A stretch of 64,000 nt of DNA from Neocallimastix lanati (nom. inval.). Taxonomy: Eukaryota > Neocallimastigomycota > Neocallimastigomycetes > Neocallimastigales > Neocallimastigaceae. Of this stretch, positions 24,206 through 38,687 are shown in pieces. The notes below the pieces were generated by a model. That model was given only the letters and a program-made list of their open reading frames with translations, was not told the origin of the DNA and did no database searches. The stretch is taken from contig JACVTC010000005.1 of the NCBI GenBank assembly GCA_016946835.1, forward strand, positions 1,105,001-1,169,000, in the 5' to 3' direction. A program made the translations under genes and the position numbers. Each line of letters starts with the position of its first letter. Within the stretch, counting starts at the first letter, position 1.

Positions 24206-25679
24206 AAAAAAACTTTTTTCGAATTTTTTTTTTATATATTTATTTAATTTTTTATTTATTCATTTATTTATTTTTTATAATTTATTTGTTTTATACACCA
24301 TAAATTATATAAAAAAGTTAAAAATTTTATAATGTACTCTTATCAATTCTTTAGCAATATATTAACAAATAATTATATATATTTGATTTAATATAATAAT
24401 AAAAATAATAATAATAATAATAAAATATTATATTATATAAAGAAATCGTCTTTAGAAATATTTGTATTTTAATGTGTTTTTATAATTACTATTAAAGCAA
24501 AGCAAATATCTTATTTCTTAAGGGAGATTATTTTATTTTCCTTTTAACCTTTTTTATTTTCCTTTTGACCTTTTAACCTTTTAATTTCTTTATTTTTTTT
24601 TTTTTAAAAAAAGACGGAAAAGCGATAGGAATGATTATTAATAAAATATTATGGTCTTTATATAATCATTATATTATAATAAATTAATAATTGGTATATA
24701 TATATATATAAAATTAAAAACAAAATAGAGTAGTTAATTTTTTTTACTAATTTAACAAAGAAATTTTTAATTAATATAAAAAACTAAGTTGAAGTTTATA
24801 ATTATGTAATTTGTCCTTTTTTATATTTGCTCTGTATAAAAAAATGTTTATATTTATAAGTAAATAATATATAAATTTATTATCTTTTATATATATATAT
24901 ATTTTATATAATTTAAATAGTTATATACTTTTATTATTAAATAAAATTTTCTTTATCCTATCTTTTTTTAAAAGTTATTAAATATTGAATTACTTTATTA
25001 TAATTATTATTTATTTATTTATTTTCTTTTTATTATATATACTTTATATAATAATTTTGTTGTATTATTATTATTAAATATATTACTACTTGTTTTAGTA
25101 CTATTAGTAATATTCAATATTTTTTAATATAGGATAATTATGATATGAAATTTAAAATTTTATTTTAAAAAATTTTTTTATTGGTACAAAAAAAATATAT
25201 ATAATATATATATATATAAATTATTTTAGAAATGCAAATTACATCATGGGTTTAATTAATTTCTGTTAAATATAAGGTACTCCGAGAAAAATTATTACAT
25301 ATAAATATTCAGAGCAACATAATAATTATAAAGTAAGAAATAATCAGTTTAATGACTATTATAATAAATATATATATATTATATAAATAGAATAAAATTG
25401 CCCTTTTAAAAATAATTTCATTTAAATATATATATATTTTTTTAAATATGATTAAACTATATAATACATAAGGTTAGATTATATGGAATCATCTTTTTCA
25501 TGATTTAAAAAAATAAAAAAAAAAAAATTTTTTTATTCCCAAAACTATAAAAAATTTTTGGAAAATGGTAGAATAAATTTAAAATATAATTAATAATAAA
25601 GTTTTTTATGTTGTTATATTATTATATATTAATCAAAAATTACTAAACCTTTTTTTTTTATTTAAAAAAATATTACTAA

Positions 25680-25721
<42 letters not shown>

Positions 25722-28700
25722 CGTAGATTTATTTATAAACATTTTCAAAAACTTTAATTTTTCATAATATTAGTTTATTTTAATTATATTATGAATATGA
25801 AATTAATTAAAAAAAAAAAAAAAAAAAAAACTATATATATTGATATTTATAAAAATAATTTATTTATATTTCAAACAACATGTATACATATATATATAAC
25901 TATTTAAATTTAAAAATAAAAAATATAATTATTTACATTTAAAAATGTATATATATATATAATAATTTTCAATAATAAGATATTCCAATAATTAAAGAAA
26001 GAAAAGGAAAATGAAAAATGTATATGGAAAAATAACCAACCTTTTCCCAGCAAATAGTAATTAATAAATAATTATGTAACACATAAATAATATTTATTGG
26101 GTTAATCAAATAAAAATAAATATATATTTTAAAATTATTTTTTATATTTTATATTCAATAAAAAAAAATAATAATATGAAAAAAAGAAAAAAAAAAAGTT
26201 TATTTAAATTTATTTTTTCTATATAAACTAATAAATATATAATTACACCTTTATTTATAATATCATAATTTAATCATAAAAAATATATATGTATTTAGAC
26301 AATAATATATCTATTTTTTTTATTATTTCTCTTTTATAAACAATAATAAATAAATAAATAGTTCAAACGCTTCACTATTAACCTATTCATTCTTGTTAAA
26401 ATATTGTAATTATCTTTTTTTTTTTTTAAAATTTTTTTTATAGAAATGATTCAATAAATATTAATAAATATATTAAAATAATGTTTTATTCTTTTTAATT
26501 TCATTATTTATTTATTTTTATTTTTATTTTTTTATTTTTTATTATTTTTTTTGCTTTTTGTTTAATATAATTATAATTAAATTAATTATAACTATATATG
26601 GATAAAACATTGAAAATAAAATAAAATTAAAAAAATAATAAAAATAAAAATAAAAAACAAAAATTTAAATTTACAAAGTTTAATTCATAATAATGTATTA
26701 GAATATATTTGAATAAAATGTAATACTATTTATTTATATACAATAAAAAAATAATAATAATTAAAAAAAAAAAAAAAAAAAAAAACGGATTATTTAAATT
26801 TATTTTTTTTTATTCATTCTTTCATCATTTTTTTTAACAATAAATAATTACTTTATAAAAATAATTATTATCTTAATAAAATTTTTATATTAACAAAAAT
26901 AAATAATATTTATATAGTTCGAAGCATTAAAATTTTTAAAATTTTAAATTTGCTATATTTAATTATATAGTAAAGTTAATGTAAAAGGACAGAATTATAT
27001 AATATTATACTCTAATATAATTATTCTAATATATTATTTTTTTTTTGACAGAAAAAATAAATAAAAATTTTTAATATTTAATATAAACAATTTTTATGGA
27101 GATTTTTTTTTTTTTTTTTTTTTACTTTTATATATTTAAATATATATTACAGTTTATTCATAATATAAAGAACTTTAATAAATATTGTTTCTGTATATTA
27201 TTCAAATAATTGAAATATGTTAATAATTAATGATAGAATTAGTTATTATTATTATTTTTTTTTAAATATAATTATTAATTATTCACTATTTTTTTTTTAT
27301 TTATAATTAATTAGTAAAAAGTTTTTTTTTTTTATAATCTATAATTTATTATTATATTTATAATCAATACATTAATAATTATTTATAGTATTTTATATTT
27401 TGTTTATATTAATTTTTAATTTATTATGACTATTAAATTTATATGTAATTTTAGTATAATAACCTTTATTAAATGTATATAAATATATATATTGTCCCTT
27501 TTATATATATTTATGAATAATTATTATTTTAAAATCAAATATGATATACTAATATAGTTGTCAACATTACTACTGCAATTAATACTATAACTACTATAAC
27601 ATAATGATTATTAAATTTATATTTATACTAATATTAATATTAGTAAAATAGATACATTATCAATAATATTAATGTAATATTTATTTCATATTTTTATAAT
27701 TATTTCTAAACAAAATAAAAAAACGTTGTTCATCCGATAATATTAATGTAATCATATAATATGATTATTTAAAGCAAATAGAAATGATATTTTTGTATCA
27801 TGATAATTTTATTCATAAAATTATCACGATACGATATAAAGAACAGAGTTTCTATAATGTTTAATTATACTTTGAATTAATGATAATTATATGAAAAAAA
27901 AAAAAGACAATATATATTTATAATTATTATTTCTTAAAAGATTGTTTAATTAATTATCAATTTTATTTATTAATACAATTTTTAATTATTTTTAAATAGA
28001 TTTAAGAAATTCGAAAAAAATTTTAAGGTTATTATTACTCTTATTATTTTATATATTAAATTATGAATAATCAAAAATTATATATCCATTTTTTTTTTAT
28101 TATAATGTATTTTTGAAATGCTAATAATTATATTAGATCAAATACAATATTTTTATTTATTACGATACAATAAATTTTAATTTTATAATCACAAATTAAT
28201 AATGATAATTTTATTTTATAGGAAAATATAATTATATATAAAAAAAAATAAAAAAAATATATATATATTTAATAATCATAAAAATTTTCATAATTTTAAT
28301 TATATTTAAATATAATTTTAGGTTATTCAGAATCAAGTATCAAAATTGTAGAGACAACTAATAATTTATAATTTATATAAAAAAATATAACAATTTATGT
28401 TCGAAGCTTAGCATTATTTATTTAATTTATTTATTTATTTATATATTTATTAAACCTATAAAATTTTTACTGTTTTAAAGAATTATTAATAATATATAAA
28501 CGTGTAATTGATATATATATATGATTAAATGATTATATAATATATTAAATAAATAAAAACAGAATAGTAATAAGAATAGCAATAAAAAAAATAATTAGGA
28601 AATAAAATAAAATATAAATAAACTATTTTATAAATTAGTAAATAAATATTAAATGTTATTGAAAAAAAAAAAAAAATTATTATTTGATGTATAGTATCAA

Positions 28701-28870
28701 AATACATCAAATATTGATTATGTAAAATATAAATTACAACAAATTATGTTATAATAATGATGAGGTGATCCATTTCAAATAAAAAAAAAATAAAATTAGT
28801 TTTAATCATAATTTTTTATATTCATATATATTTTTATATATATTAATTCATATTTTACTAAATTCTTTTG

Positions 28871-28906
<36 letters not shown>

Positions 28907-28917
28907 GAATTTTGGTG

Positions 28918-28953
<36 letters not shown>

Positions 28954-28999
28954 CTGTTACAATTATTGCGAACTTTAAATTTTATTTTTAAAAAGTTTA

Positions 29000-29046
<47 letters not shown>

Positions 29047-29230
29047 CATTTCTTATTTATTAACAGAATAGATTAAAAATTCATTTATTAATTACATGAC
29101 TATTTTTAATTTTAATAAAAAGTTAAAAAAAAAAAAAAAAAGAAAAAATTAAACAATGTGAAATAAAAAAATAACATTTAAAATAAAAGTGTATTAAATA
29201 AATTCATAAAAAAAGTTCATAGGTAACGAA
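24206..29230. other. Long gene-poor A/T region
   Basis: About 5 kb without any frame I would call a gene. It contains poly(T) at 25682-25713, 27102-27123 and 28999-29046 (47 T, one of the longest runs in the window), TA microsatellites (28924-28950), (ATT)n at 28876-28904 and a strong hairpin at 27795-27832. Confidence 0.45.
27795..27832. repeat. Perfect-arm hairpin
   Basis: Two 18-bp arms, gtatcatgataattttat and ataaaattatcacgatac, are reverse complements with one mismatch and a 2-base loop. It lies in otherwise unannotated A/T sequence. Confidence 0.8.
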
Positions 29231-29683
29231 CCTCACCTTCAATTTCTTTTCTTTCTATTTTTTTTATTTTTTTTTTTTAGACTAGGAATGGAGAATACAC
29301 TTCCAGTACTTTATTAAATAGATTAAAATATTTTTATGTATTTCATTTTTTAAAAATAAAATAAAATAAAATAAAATAAAAAAAATATCATATAATTTAA
29401 AGATAAAAAAATAAAATGTATGTAAAAGATTAAGTAAAATAAAAAAAAAAAAAAAATAATAAAAAAAAAAAATAAAAAAATAACAAATTTTAATTAATCA
29501 TAAAAAATTTAATGTAATCAAGTATAAAAATAAGTTCAAAAGTTATAAAAATTTCGGTGTGATGTTATACTATGTGTAGTATAACATGATCACCAGTTAA
29601 ATCTAAAATAATTAAAAAACAAAGAAGTAACATCTTTAAAATAGATAGTGTGATATCCACTAAACTCTCCTCTGAACCACAAG

Positions 29684-29718
<35 letters not shown>

Positions 29719-29890
29719 GGCAGTAAACTTGTTTTATAAACCACAAGAAAGATCATCAAAAATTTTGAATTACTTATTACAGGTTCTGTGATCGGAACTG
29801 TGCTGTTAGTAAATGTGTATTGATGAGAATTAACAAGGACTTCAGAATGCATTATTCCTTTGCCATATCAGTACGACGTCAGCAAGAATC
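29231..29890 (-). other. Decayed coding-like island of unknown origin
   Basis: Two stretches of higher G+C (29276-29325 and 29553-29890) stand out from the background. On the minus strand they read short protein-like pieces (LADVVLIWQRNNAF; HSEVLVNSHQYTFTNS; SCGSEESLVDITLSILKM; KVLEVYSPFLV). No family is recognised. The segment at 29269-29330 (minus, ending in an A run) resembles the 3' end of the family B LINE-like copy at 57 kb (aataaagt...attctc...agtctaaaa), so a mobile-element origin is possible. Confidence 0.3.
29675..29749 (-). mobile_element. Ultrashort poly(A)-tailed insertion with 11-bp target-site duplication
   Basis: The 11-mer aaccacaagaa occurs at 29675-29685 and again at 29739-29749. 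Between them lie 30 T and a 22-bp tag (aacggcagtaaacttgtttt plus at). Read on the minus strand this is a tiny 3' tag followed by poly(A), flanked by a direct repeat, the signature of a severely 5'-truncated target-primed retroposition. Confidence 0.55.
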
Positions 29891-30248
29891 TTTAATAGTA
29901 ATGGAATTAAAATATATATAGAAAAAAAAAAAAAAAAAAAAAGATTACTTTAATTGATAAAACATTTTCTTTTAATTTTTATTTTATAATGATAAAACCA
30001 TCTTATATTGAGAATTAATTATAATATATTTATATATATATACACAAAGATTTTCTTTTATTATTATTATTATTTTTTATTTTTTTATTTTTTTTATATT
30101 TCTATTTTTTATTTATTTAAATATTTTTTATTTGTTAATTTTTACAGTGTAAAAATAAAAAAATAATAAAAAAATGATATATATGATATATTTTTTTTAA
30201 TTTTTAATTTTATTATTATTATTATTATTTTTAGTAATTCGTTATTTT

Positions 30249-30284
<36 letters not shown>

Positions 30285-30655
30285 TAAAAAATGTAATAAA
30301 TAATTATATGAAAATCAAGAATAATAATAGAATAGTAATAGTATTTATATATATATATATTGATAAGTAAAAAGTAAATTGATAGTTAATAATTACATAT
30401 AAAAAAAAATTTTTTTTAAAAAATAAATTTTTTTTTCCTTAAAAGTAATAATTTAATATATATAATTAATAAAAAAAAAATAACTAAACAAAAAAATAAT
30501 GCTTCAATATATGATTCAAAACTTAAATTATTAAAATTATTATTATTTTTTTGATAACTTTTTGTTCTTTTAATATAAAAATTCCCAATACTCTTTCTTC
30601 CTTATTTTTATGCCAAATGTTAAATACATTTTATGTTTATGTTTTATAGGTTCAT

Positions 30656-30690
<35 letters not shown>

Positions 30691-30754
30691 TTCAACTTTT
30701 AAATATTTAATTTCTTCTTCTTTTTTTTTTTTTTTTATTGTAATACTTCATATC
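29891..30754. other. A/T-rich 3' flank of transporter 1
   Basis: Poly(T) runs at 30251-30280, 30660-30689 and 30720-30736, and short (ATT)n. No gene is visible; the 3' untranslated end of the transporter lies at the right border. Confidence 0.45.
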
Positions 30755-32593
30755 TTAGTTTCTAAGGGAGCTTACAGCACCAATAGTACCTAAAATAGAA
30801 ACTACTAAAACGAAAGTGAAAAGTAAGTAATGTAAAGGACGGTTGGCATCCTTATACATTCTAAGGTAACAAAGAATTGGGAACATTAAACCAGTAACCG
30901 AAGTTAAAGCAGCACCAATAATACCAATAATAGAGTGGAACTTTGGAATAACAATGGAGGCAAGAAGAACAAAAGTAGTAAGAATAGTTCTTAAACTAAT
31001 GAAGAAACTTCTTCTTTCAGTATTTACTTTTTCAAAATGATGTTTAATGAATTCAGTAGCAGTTACAGCCACTGGATCCATAACTAAAGCAAACTTTGTA
31101 GTTGGAACAATAATAATAATCCATGAAATAATAGTACCCAAAAACATAGTTTTACTGTTTAAAGTAGAATGGATATTTTGAATAATCTAATTTTTTTTTT
31201 TTTTTTTTTTTTTGATATTAATAAAAAATATAAAGAATAAAATAATTATTATTAATAAAATTTGTAAATACATATAAATTACTATAAATTTAATAAAATT
31301 ATATAATCTAATTATTTTTTTTATCATCCTTATTTTTTAAAAAAAAAATTTTTTTTCTTTTTTTTAAAAAATTATTACTTACTTGTGGAAGAGTTCCTTT
31401 ACCGTACATTAAAGCACCAGATAAACCGAATAAGAGATAGAATACAATAATCCAAGGGAAAGAAATATTTAAGACATTCTTAAAATTACTTCTCTTCTTT
31501 AAAGAAATATATATACTTGGTAATACTATTTATTTATAATCATAATGAAAAAAAAAAATTTTTTTTTTTTTTTTAATTTTATTATTATTATTTATTCTAT
31601 TTAAAAAAAAGAATCAATTATTTTAATAAAAAAAAAAAAAAAACATTAATTATAATTTTTTTTTTCCCTTTACCTGAATGAACTGAGAAACCCATTTCAA
31701 AGATACCTATAATTGTACAGAATCCTAAGAAACTTTCTGGCCATAAGTTAAGTTCTTGTCTTTCTAAAAGAGAACCTGGAGCATTTGGAGTCACTATACC
31801 ATTGAAAACCAAAATAAGGAATAAAGCGAACATAGATAATAAACCAACCAAGGAAACCCATGATAAAGTAACTAATTTCTTAATCCAAGTTAAATAAACA
31901 CAGCAGGCGTAAGCAATTAATAAACAAATGTAAGGAGGAATTACTGGAAAAATTAAGTGAAGTGTATCCTTGACCAAAATAAGGTTAGCCATCATTGAGA
32001 AGAAAAGATCAAAGATAAAGAAGGTTGAAATAATAGTACAACCTGTTTTACCAAAGACTCTTAAACCCATAATAGCAAGAGAATTAATAGATTTATCCTT
32101 TTCAATACATTTACTAATAAGTCTAGCTGTGTATCTGGCAGTGAAACCTAAAATGAATAAGAAAACAATGGATGGAATAGCACCACCAATTTTGAAACAG
32201 TATGGAATAGACATAATACCTAAACCAGCTATATTATCCAAAAAGTATAATTTAAATAAAATAATCAAACCATCATAAATTAGTACATATAAAATAAAGA
32301 ATAGATATATTAATATTTTTTTTTTCATATTTTAATGATACTATTTATTAATTATTTATTTATATTTTTATAGATCAAATAACTTTTTTTTTTTTTTTTC
32401 ATTTACCTAAAAGATTAATCATGTTAAATGAAGCTTGTGGTGTTGTACAACCTTCAGGATTATCTATACCATTTTCAATAGTAATTTCATTCCCATTTTC
32501 TATTGAATTGTTAATAGATTCATAATTAATAGTAATAGTGGTATTTTCTTTTTCACTATTACCAATAAGTGGTTGTTTTTCTTCTTGAGTCAT
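30755..32593 (-). CDS. AVT-like vacuolar amino-acid transporter, paralogue 1
   Basis: Four exons on the minus strand: 32407-32593, 31674-32228, 31383-31525, 30755-31186, giving 438 aa. This is a member of the amino acid/auxin permease family (AAAP, AVT1/SLC32-like). The N-terminal 50 residues are acidic and Asn-rich, probably cytosolic. The family start QASFNMINLLG joins across intron 1 to AGLGIMSIPYCFKIGG, the conserved first helix. About ten further membrane helices follow, including KDTLHLIFPVIPP, LTWIKKLVTLSWVSLVGLLS and GALMYGKGTLPQ, ending in VSSLRN. Such carriers couple amino-acid movement to the proton gradient, usually across the vacuolar membrane. The paralogue at 39.5 kb has the same orientation and the same lengths for exons 2-4. 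Confidence 0.9.
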
Positions 32594-33193
32594 TTTTTTC
32601 TTTTATTATTTTCTTAAATTTAAATATATTAATTATTTATAAAATTCTATTGATATATTCCTTGATTCAAATAAGTTATTTGTTTTTATTATTATTATTA
32701 TTTTTCTTAAGTTAAAAATTAATTTATATTTTATCTTTATTATTTTTTATCTATACACTTTGAGTAATATACTAACTATTATTTTATTTTATTAATATTT
32801 ACTCTTTTAATTTTTATTTTTTTTTTTTTTAAAGACTTAAATTAATATTATTTATTATTTATAAATTATTTTTGTTTATTTTATTTTTTTTTTAAAAAAA
32901 AAACAGTAAACTTTTTAATTTTTATAAGTTTATAATTAATAAAAAAATAAATAAATAAATATAGAATAATATTATAGTAATATTATTAATGGTATATAAA
33001 AAATAGAAATAGTTTTTTTTTTTTTTTTTTTTTTTTTTTGCGCAAAAAATAAAAAATAAAAATTTTTATAAATTTTTATTCTTTATATATGTTTTCTTTT
33101 TTAATATATTTATTAAAAAAAGTAATAATGGAAGTTGTGATGTTTTTTTTTTTTTTTTATTGAAAAAATGCTAAGTATTTATATGTATTTCAA

Positions 33194-33226
<33 letters not shown>

Positions 33227-36200
33227 AATAAATAAATTCCTTTTTTTTTTTTTATTTATTTAATTAAATTAGTTATTAATTATTTTTTTTTTTTAAAATT
33301 TTGATATTATAATTTATTTATTTATTTATTTATTTATTTATTTTATATAATTTTTTCATTTATTTTTTGATTTAATCATTTCTAATAAAAAATAAATTTG
33401 AAATAATTAATCATCAAATGAATAATCAATAATCAATAATCGGTGATAAATAATTATAAATGAAAAATGAATAATTAAAATTTTTTAAATAATTAAATGA
33501 AATAAACTTTAATTAATAATATTTTTGATATATTGAAATAGAATGGAAATTAAAAATGATTAAAACCTATCCTATATAATAATAGAATGGAATAATATAT
33601 AACAATACATACTAATATATATACCATTTAAACCAATTGAATTGAATTGACAGTAAATTAAATTAAATTAAATTTTTTAATCACTTTGATAAAACATTCT
33701 GTTAACCAAATTTGTTTTATTTTATTTTATTTTATTTTTTTATATTATTTATTATATATATTTTTATATTATTTACTATATATATTTTTATATTATTTAC
33801 TATATATATTTTTATATTATTTATTAATAATAAAATAAAATAAAAATAAAAAAAAAAAAAAAAAAAAAAAAAAACTTTGGTATTTAAAACAAATAGTACC
33901 AAATAAATAAATAAAGTTATTTCGATTTAGCTTTAATTCAAATTTATTATTGGTAACAAGGTCAAATCATTTACCATTTTTACTATTTAAAATTCAAATT
34001 ATTTATTTTACAATCCTTTCCTATTTAACTGGTTTAAGTGGTTATAATAATGTTTTATAGAGATCTATTAAATTTTTGATTTATTTTATATAATTTTGTA
34101 ATTTAGTAAAAGATATATTATAAAATATTATAAAAAAAAATTATGAATTTTGATGTTAATAATTAATTTATTTCAACATTTTATTTATTTTATAAATATT
34201 TTTATATATTTCAATATTTAATATTTAATATTGATTAATTATTATTTAAAATATATTATTAAGAAATAATTAATTATATATTATTAATTATTATTAATAA
34301 TTTATTATATAATTATACATATATATATTTTATATAAAATATATTAATAAATATGTAAAATTTAAAATATAATTACAAAAAATAATATTATCATAAAAAT
34401 GGAAAATGTTAACTCATTTTCAACATATATAACTCAATATTTAGTTGTTTTTTTTAAATTTCAATTTCAGTTTATGAGCTAATATTGGACAAATAAAAAT
34501 GAATTTAAAAATTTAATTTAAATGGATTAAATTAAATGTTAAAAATTGAAAAAAAGGATTAAATAAATAATAAATAATAAATAATAAATAAATAATAAAT
34601 AAATAAATAATAAATAGTTATAATAAATAATAGATAATAAATAATAAAAGTGATCTATGTATTGCATGAATGGAATGGAACATCTATGCATAATATGTAA
34701 TAACATAATATTGTGGAATGCAATGAATGTGAGTAAATGAATGAATAACCTGATGAACTATATAATAGTAAATGGGTTATGAATGGTCATATAACGTAGT
34801 AAATAATAAATAACAATAAATAATTGATTATAAATAATAGAATATAAAAAAAAAAATAAATAATTAAAAAATAATAATAAAAAAAAAAAAGTATTTATTA
34901 AAAAATAATAAATAAATAAATAATTATTATTAATAAAAAAATTAAATTTAATATTCATTATCTATTTAATCAATTATTTATTCATTTATTTAATATTATA
35001 AATGGATTCATAGTTCATTATGATTTATAATTTTTCATTGTTTTATATTTATTATATTTATATTTATTCTATGAACCAAGCACTTTCATACCTCTCTTTT
35101 TAATACTCTATTCTATTTTATTCTATTCTAATTTATTTTATTTTATTTTATTCTATTTTATTTTAATATTTTAATTATTTAAAACTAGATTCAGCTTTAC
35201 ATAAATGAAGAATGAAAAATTTAAAGTTTCAATAATAATTAATAAATAGATAAATAAATAAATGAATAAATAAATTGAATAAATAAATAAATAAATAAAT
35301 TGAATAGAATAGATAAAGGATATTTGCTATTTAACCACCCATTAAATAAAAATAAAAAGACAACTATTATTATTTAATACTTTCATAATAAACAGAAAAT
35401 TAAAATGTAATAAAATAATATAAAATAAAAAATAAAATAATAATTATATAATTTATTATGATTTAATATAATTTTTTTTTTTATAATTTATAGAAATAAT
35501 TTATTAATCACTAATAATTAAATAAATGAATCAATGGAAAAATAGATAAATAATTCAATCTTACTATACTAAGTAAATAAATAAATAAATATAAACTAAA
35601 TAAATAAAAGATCAACTCTTTTGAATTGATATTTAGTTAATCCTCAACCAATAAATAAATTAAGAGATTTTGGTTACAAATTATGAATTTAATTTAATAT
35701 AAAAATTTCAAAAAAATTTTTTTTTTTATTAATTTCAATTTTAAATAATAAAATAAAATTAAATGATATTTAAAATATATAATAAATAATTAATAGAAAA
35801 TATTTAATAGATAATAAATAAATAAGTAAATAACATATAATAAATAATTGTTAATTAAATAATATATACTATTTAATATATAATAAATAATTAAATAATA
35901 AATAAATAATAAATAAATAAATAAAATCTATACATAAATAAATTATAAAAGTCTAATTAAAAAAAAAAAAAATTAAAATAAAAAAAAATTAAAAGAATAT
36001 AAAGTAGAGATTAAAACAAAAAAGAAATCATCAATTATTATTAAATAATAAAATATCTTTTTTATTTTAAAGTTATAAGATAATAAAAAGGTTAGAATTA
36101 AAAAGAATTCGACAAGAATTAAGTCATCATCATTTAAATTTTTTTTTTATTTTATTTTTATAAGAATTAACTAATAATACTATAAATTCAAATAAATGAA

Positions 36201-37479
36201 TTAACTAATAATAATAACACTGATATTAATATTATTAATAATGAAGGTAATAATATTAATAATTATGGAATAATCATAATGATAATATTAATCATGTCAT
36301 TTTTTTATAATAGAATAATAATAAAAATATACAAAAAAATATATATATTCTGTATACTATATCATATATCATATAAAATAAAAATATAATAAATATAAAT
36401 AAATAAATGTATTTATTGAATAGATGCTCTATTACTTTCTAATTAATTTAATTGATATAAGGATGGAAAAGGAATATATTCTCTCGATGTTTTCTATATA
36501 AAATATACGATAAACTATTCTCTCTATAAAATAAACTATAATTTATTCTCTATATATTCTCTCTATAAAATAAACTATATATTATTCTCTATATATTCTC
36601 TCTATAAAATAAACTATATATTATTCTCTATATATTTATATGATACGCAATAATGTGGTTGTGCAATAAAAATGATCTCATCATATGAAAAGAAAGAAGA
36701 AAAGTGACATCAAATGGAGTCAATATTAATAAAATAAAAAAAAAATATTTATTAATAACTTCAGAATAAACAAATAAAATTTAGAAAGAAAAAAGAAAGA
36801 TAAAATAGGAAATTTTAAATTATCCAAAGAATAAACTAATAATATTCAATAGAATTAAAATAATATTAAAATAATAATAAAATAATAGTAAAATAATAGT
36901 AAATAGATTTAAAGTAAATATTGAAATAATTGTAAATAGATTTAAAGTAAATAGTAAAATAATAGTAAAATTAATAGTAAAATAAATATTATAATAAATA
37001 GTAAAATAAAGAGTAGATATATTAAATAGTAAAATACAGATTGAATAAAAAAAAAAAAAAATTAAAGGATAGATCATAAAAAAAAAAAAAAAAAGAAAAG
37101 ATTTTTAAGTATTAAAAAATTAAACAAATAAAAGTAAAAATTTTTTATTTAATAATTAACCTATAAAAAATAATGAATATATATAAATATAAATATAAAA
37201 ATACCAATAAAAAAAAATATCTCCTTTTTATTTTTTTATTTTTATTTTTACTTTGGTTCCTTTCTTTTTTTTTTTTTTTTTTTTTTATATTTATATTTAT
37301 ATTTTATATTTTTATTTTGTGTTTTAATTATTTTATTTTTTGTATTGATTAAACTTTTTATTTGTATAATTTTGATCTTTAAAATTTAATTTAAAAAAAA
37401 AAAAATACCAATAAAAAAATTTTTTTTTTCACTTATCAAAACTAATTAAAAGTAATAATAAAAAAAAAAAAAAAAAAAA
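32594..37479. other. Gene-poor A/T region between the transporters, left part
   Basis: About 5 kb with (AAAT)n, (AATA)n and a roughly 24-bp repeat at 33745-33830. T or A runs lie at 33013-33039 and 33848-33873. The left end is the promoter of transporter 1. No supported gene. Confidence 0.45.
36517..36633. repeat. 39-bp tandem repeat, three copies
   Basis: The unit is attctctctataaaataaa followed by ctatatattattctctatat. Copies two and three are nearly identical; the first has small differences. Confidence 0.8.
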
Positions 37480-37590
37480 AAGGTGATTCTATCATTATGG
37501 AATAATGAGGATTATTATTATTATTATAATTATTAAGGTTATTATTAATGCTATTTTCATTGTTATGACCGAAACTTTTAAATATATATA
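37478..37590 (-). other. Isolated Asn-rich open frame
   Basis: The minus strand reads FKSFGHNNENSINNNLNNY, then an Asn run and PHYSIMIESP. It contains varied codons and looks like a piece of an Asn-rich protein, but no start, family or partner exon is visible. It may be a relic. Confidence 0.2.
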
Positions 37591-37689
37591 AAGTTTTTGT
37601 TAATTAGATTATGATAAAATAAAGTAATAATTTTGGATTAATTATTCATTTTTATTTTAATTGTAAACTATTATTTATATATTATTATT

Positions 37690-37850
37690 TATTTATTATT
37701 CAATTATTTATTATAATTTAATTATTCAATTATTCAATTATTTAATTATTTAATTATTTAATTATTTAATTATTTAATTATTTATTATTTAATTATTTAT
37801 TATTTATTATTTATTTAATTATTTAATTATTTAATTATTTAATTATTAAA
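37690..37850. repeat. 8-bp A/T minisatellite
   Basis: Tandem atttaatt units with attcaatt and attattta variants. Confidence 0.8.
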
Positions 37851-38656
37851 TAGTTTGTATTCAAAATAAGATGATTATGTATATAAAAGAGGATAAGCTC
37901 TTTTATTTGATCTAAAAAAAAAATGCTGTCATAACTCTAATAAATATAGTTTGTTTACAAAAAGATTGTTTAAAAAAAAAGTTTTTTTTTTAATAATACT
38001 AAAGTAGCTTTTTTTACAATTTTTGAGTCCTTTCATTTATATATTATTTATCATATATTCATTATTATATAATATTTATTATATTATTACTAATTATTTA
38101 TTATTTATTCATTTACTTAAATATATTTATTTATTCATCTATTTATTTATTCATTTTTTTATTTATTTAATAAATCATTTCATTTTATATTTTAATTCTC
38201 TTTGGTCAAATATTAAAACATAAAAACAAAAAAAAATTTTTTTTTTTTTTCATTTTAAAATTTTTAATTTTTAACCAAAGAGAATTAATAAATTATATAT
38301 ATATATATATAAAAAAGCTTTTATTTTTGATTTTTAAATATATTTTAATTTTAGTTCCATTTTATTTTAATATATGATCCAATTGATTTATAATAATAAT
38401 TTAATATATTATCGAAAAAAGAATAAATTTTACATTTAAACAAAATCTAATAATATTTTTTTAAAATTTTTACCTTTAATTTTTTAAGAATTTTTTTTTT
38501 TTTTTTTTTTTTAATTATATATTTTAAAAAGAAACATCGAGTCATTTTAATCGTAAAATATTTTATTTTATTCTATTAATATATTTTATTGAAAGTTTTT
38601 TTTGTTCATAATAGCGCGTAAGTATTAATTTTAAAATATAAAAATTCAATTATTCA

Positions 38657-38687
<31 letters not shown>

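Noticed and set aside
22324-29230. Centromere or replication origin in the gene desert
   Set aside because: A/T richness and homopolymers are general in this window; no specific repeat structure or consensus supports such a call.
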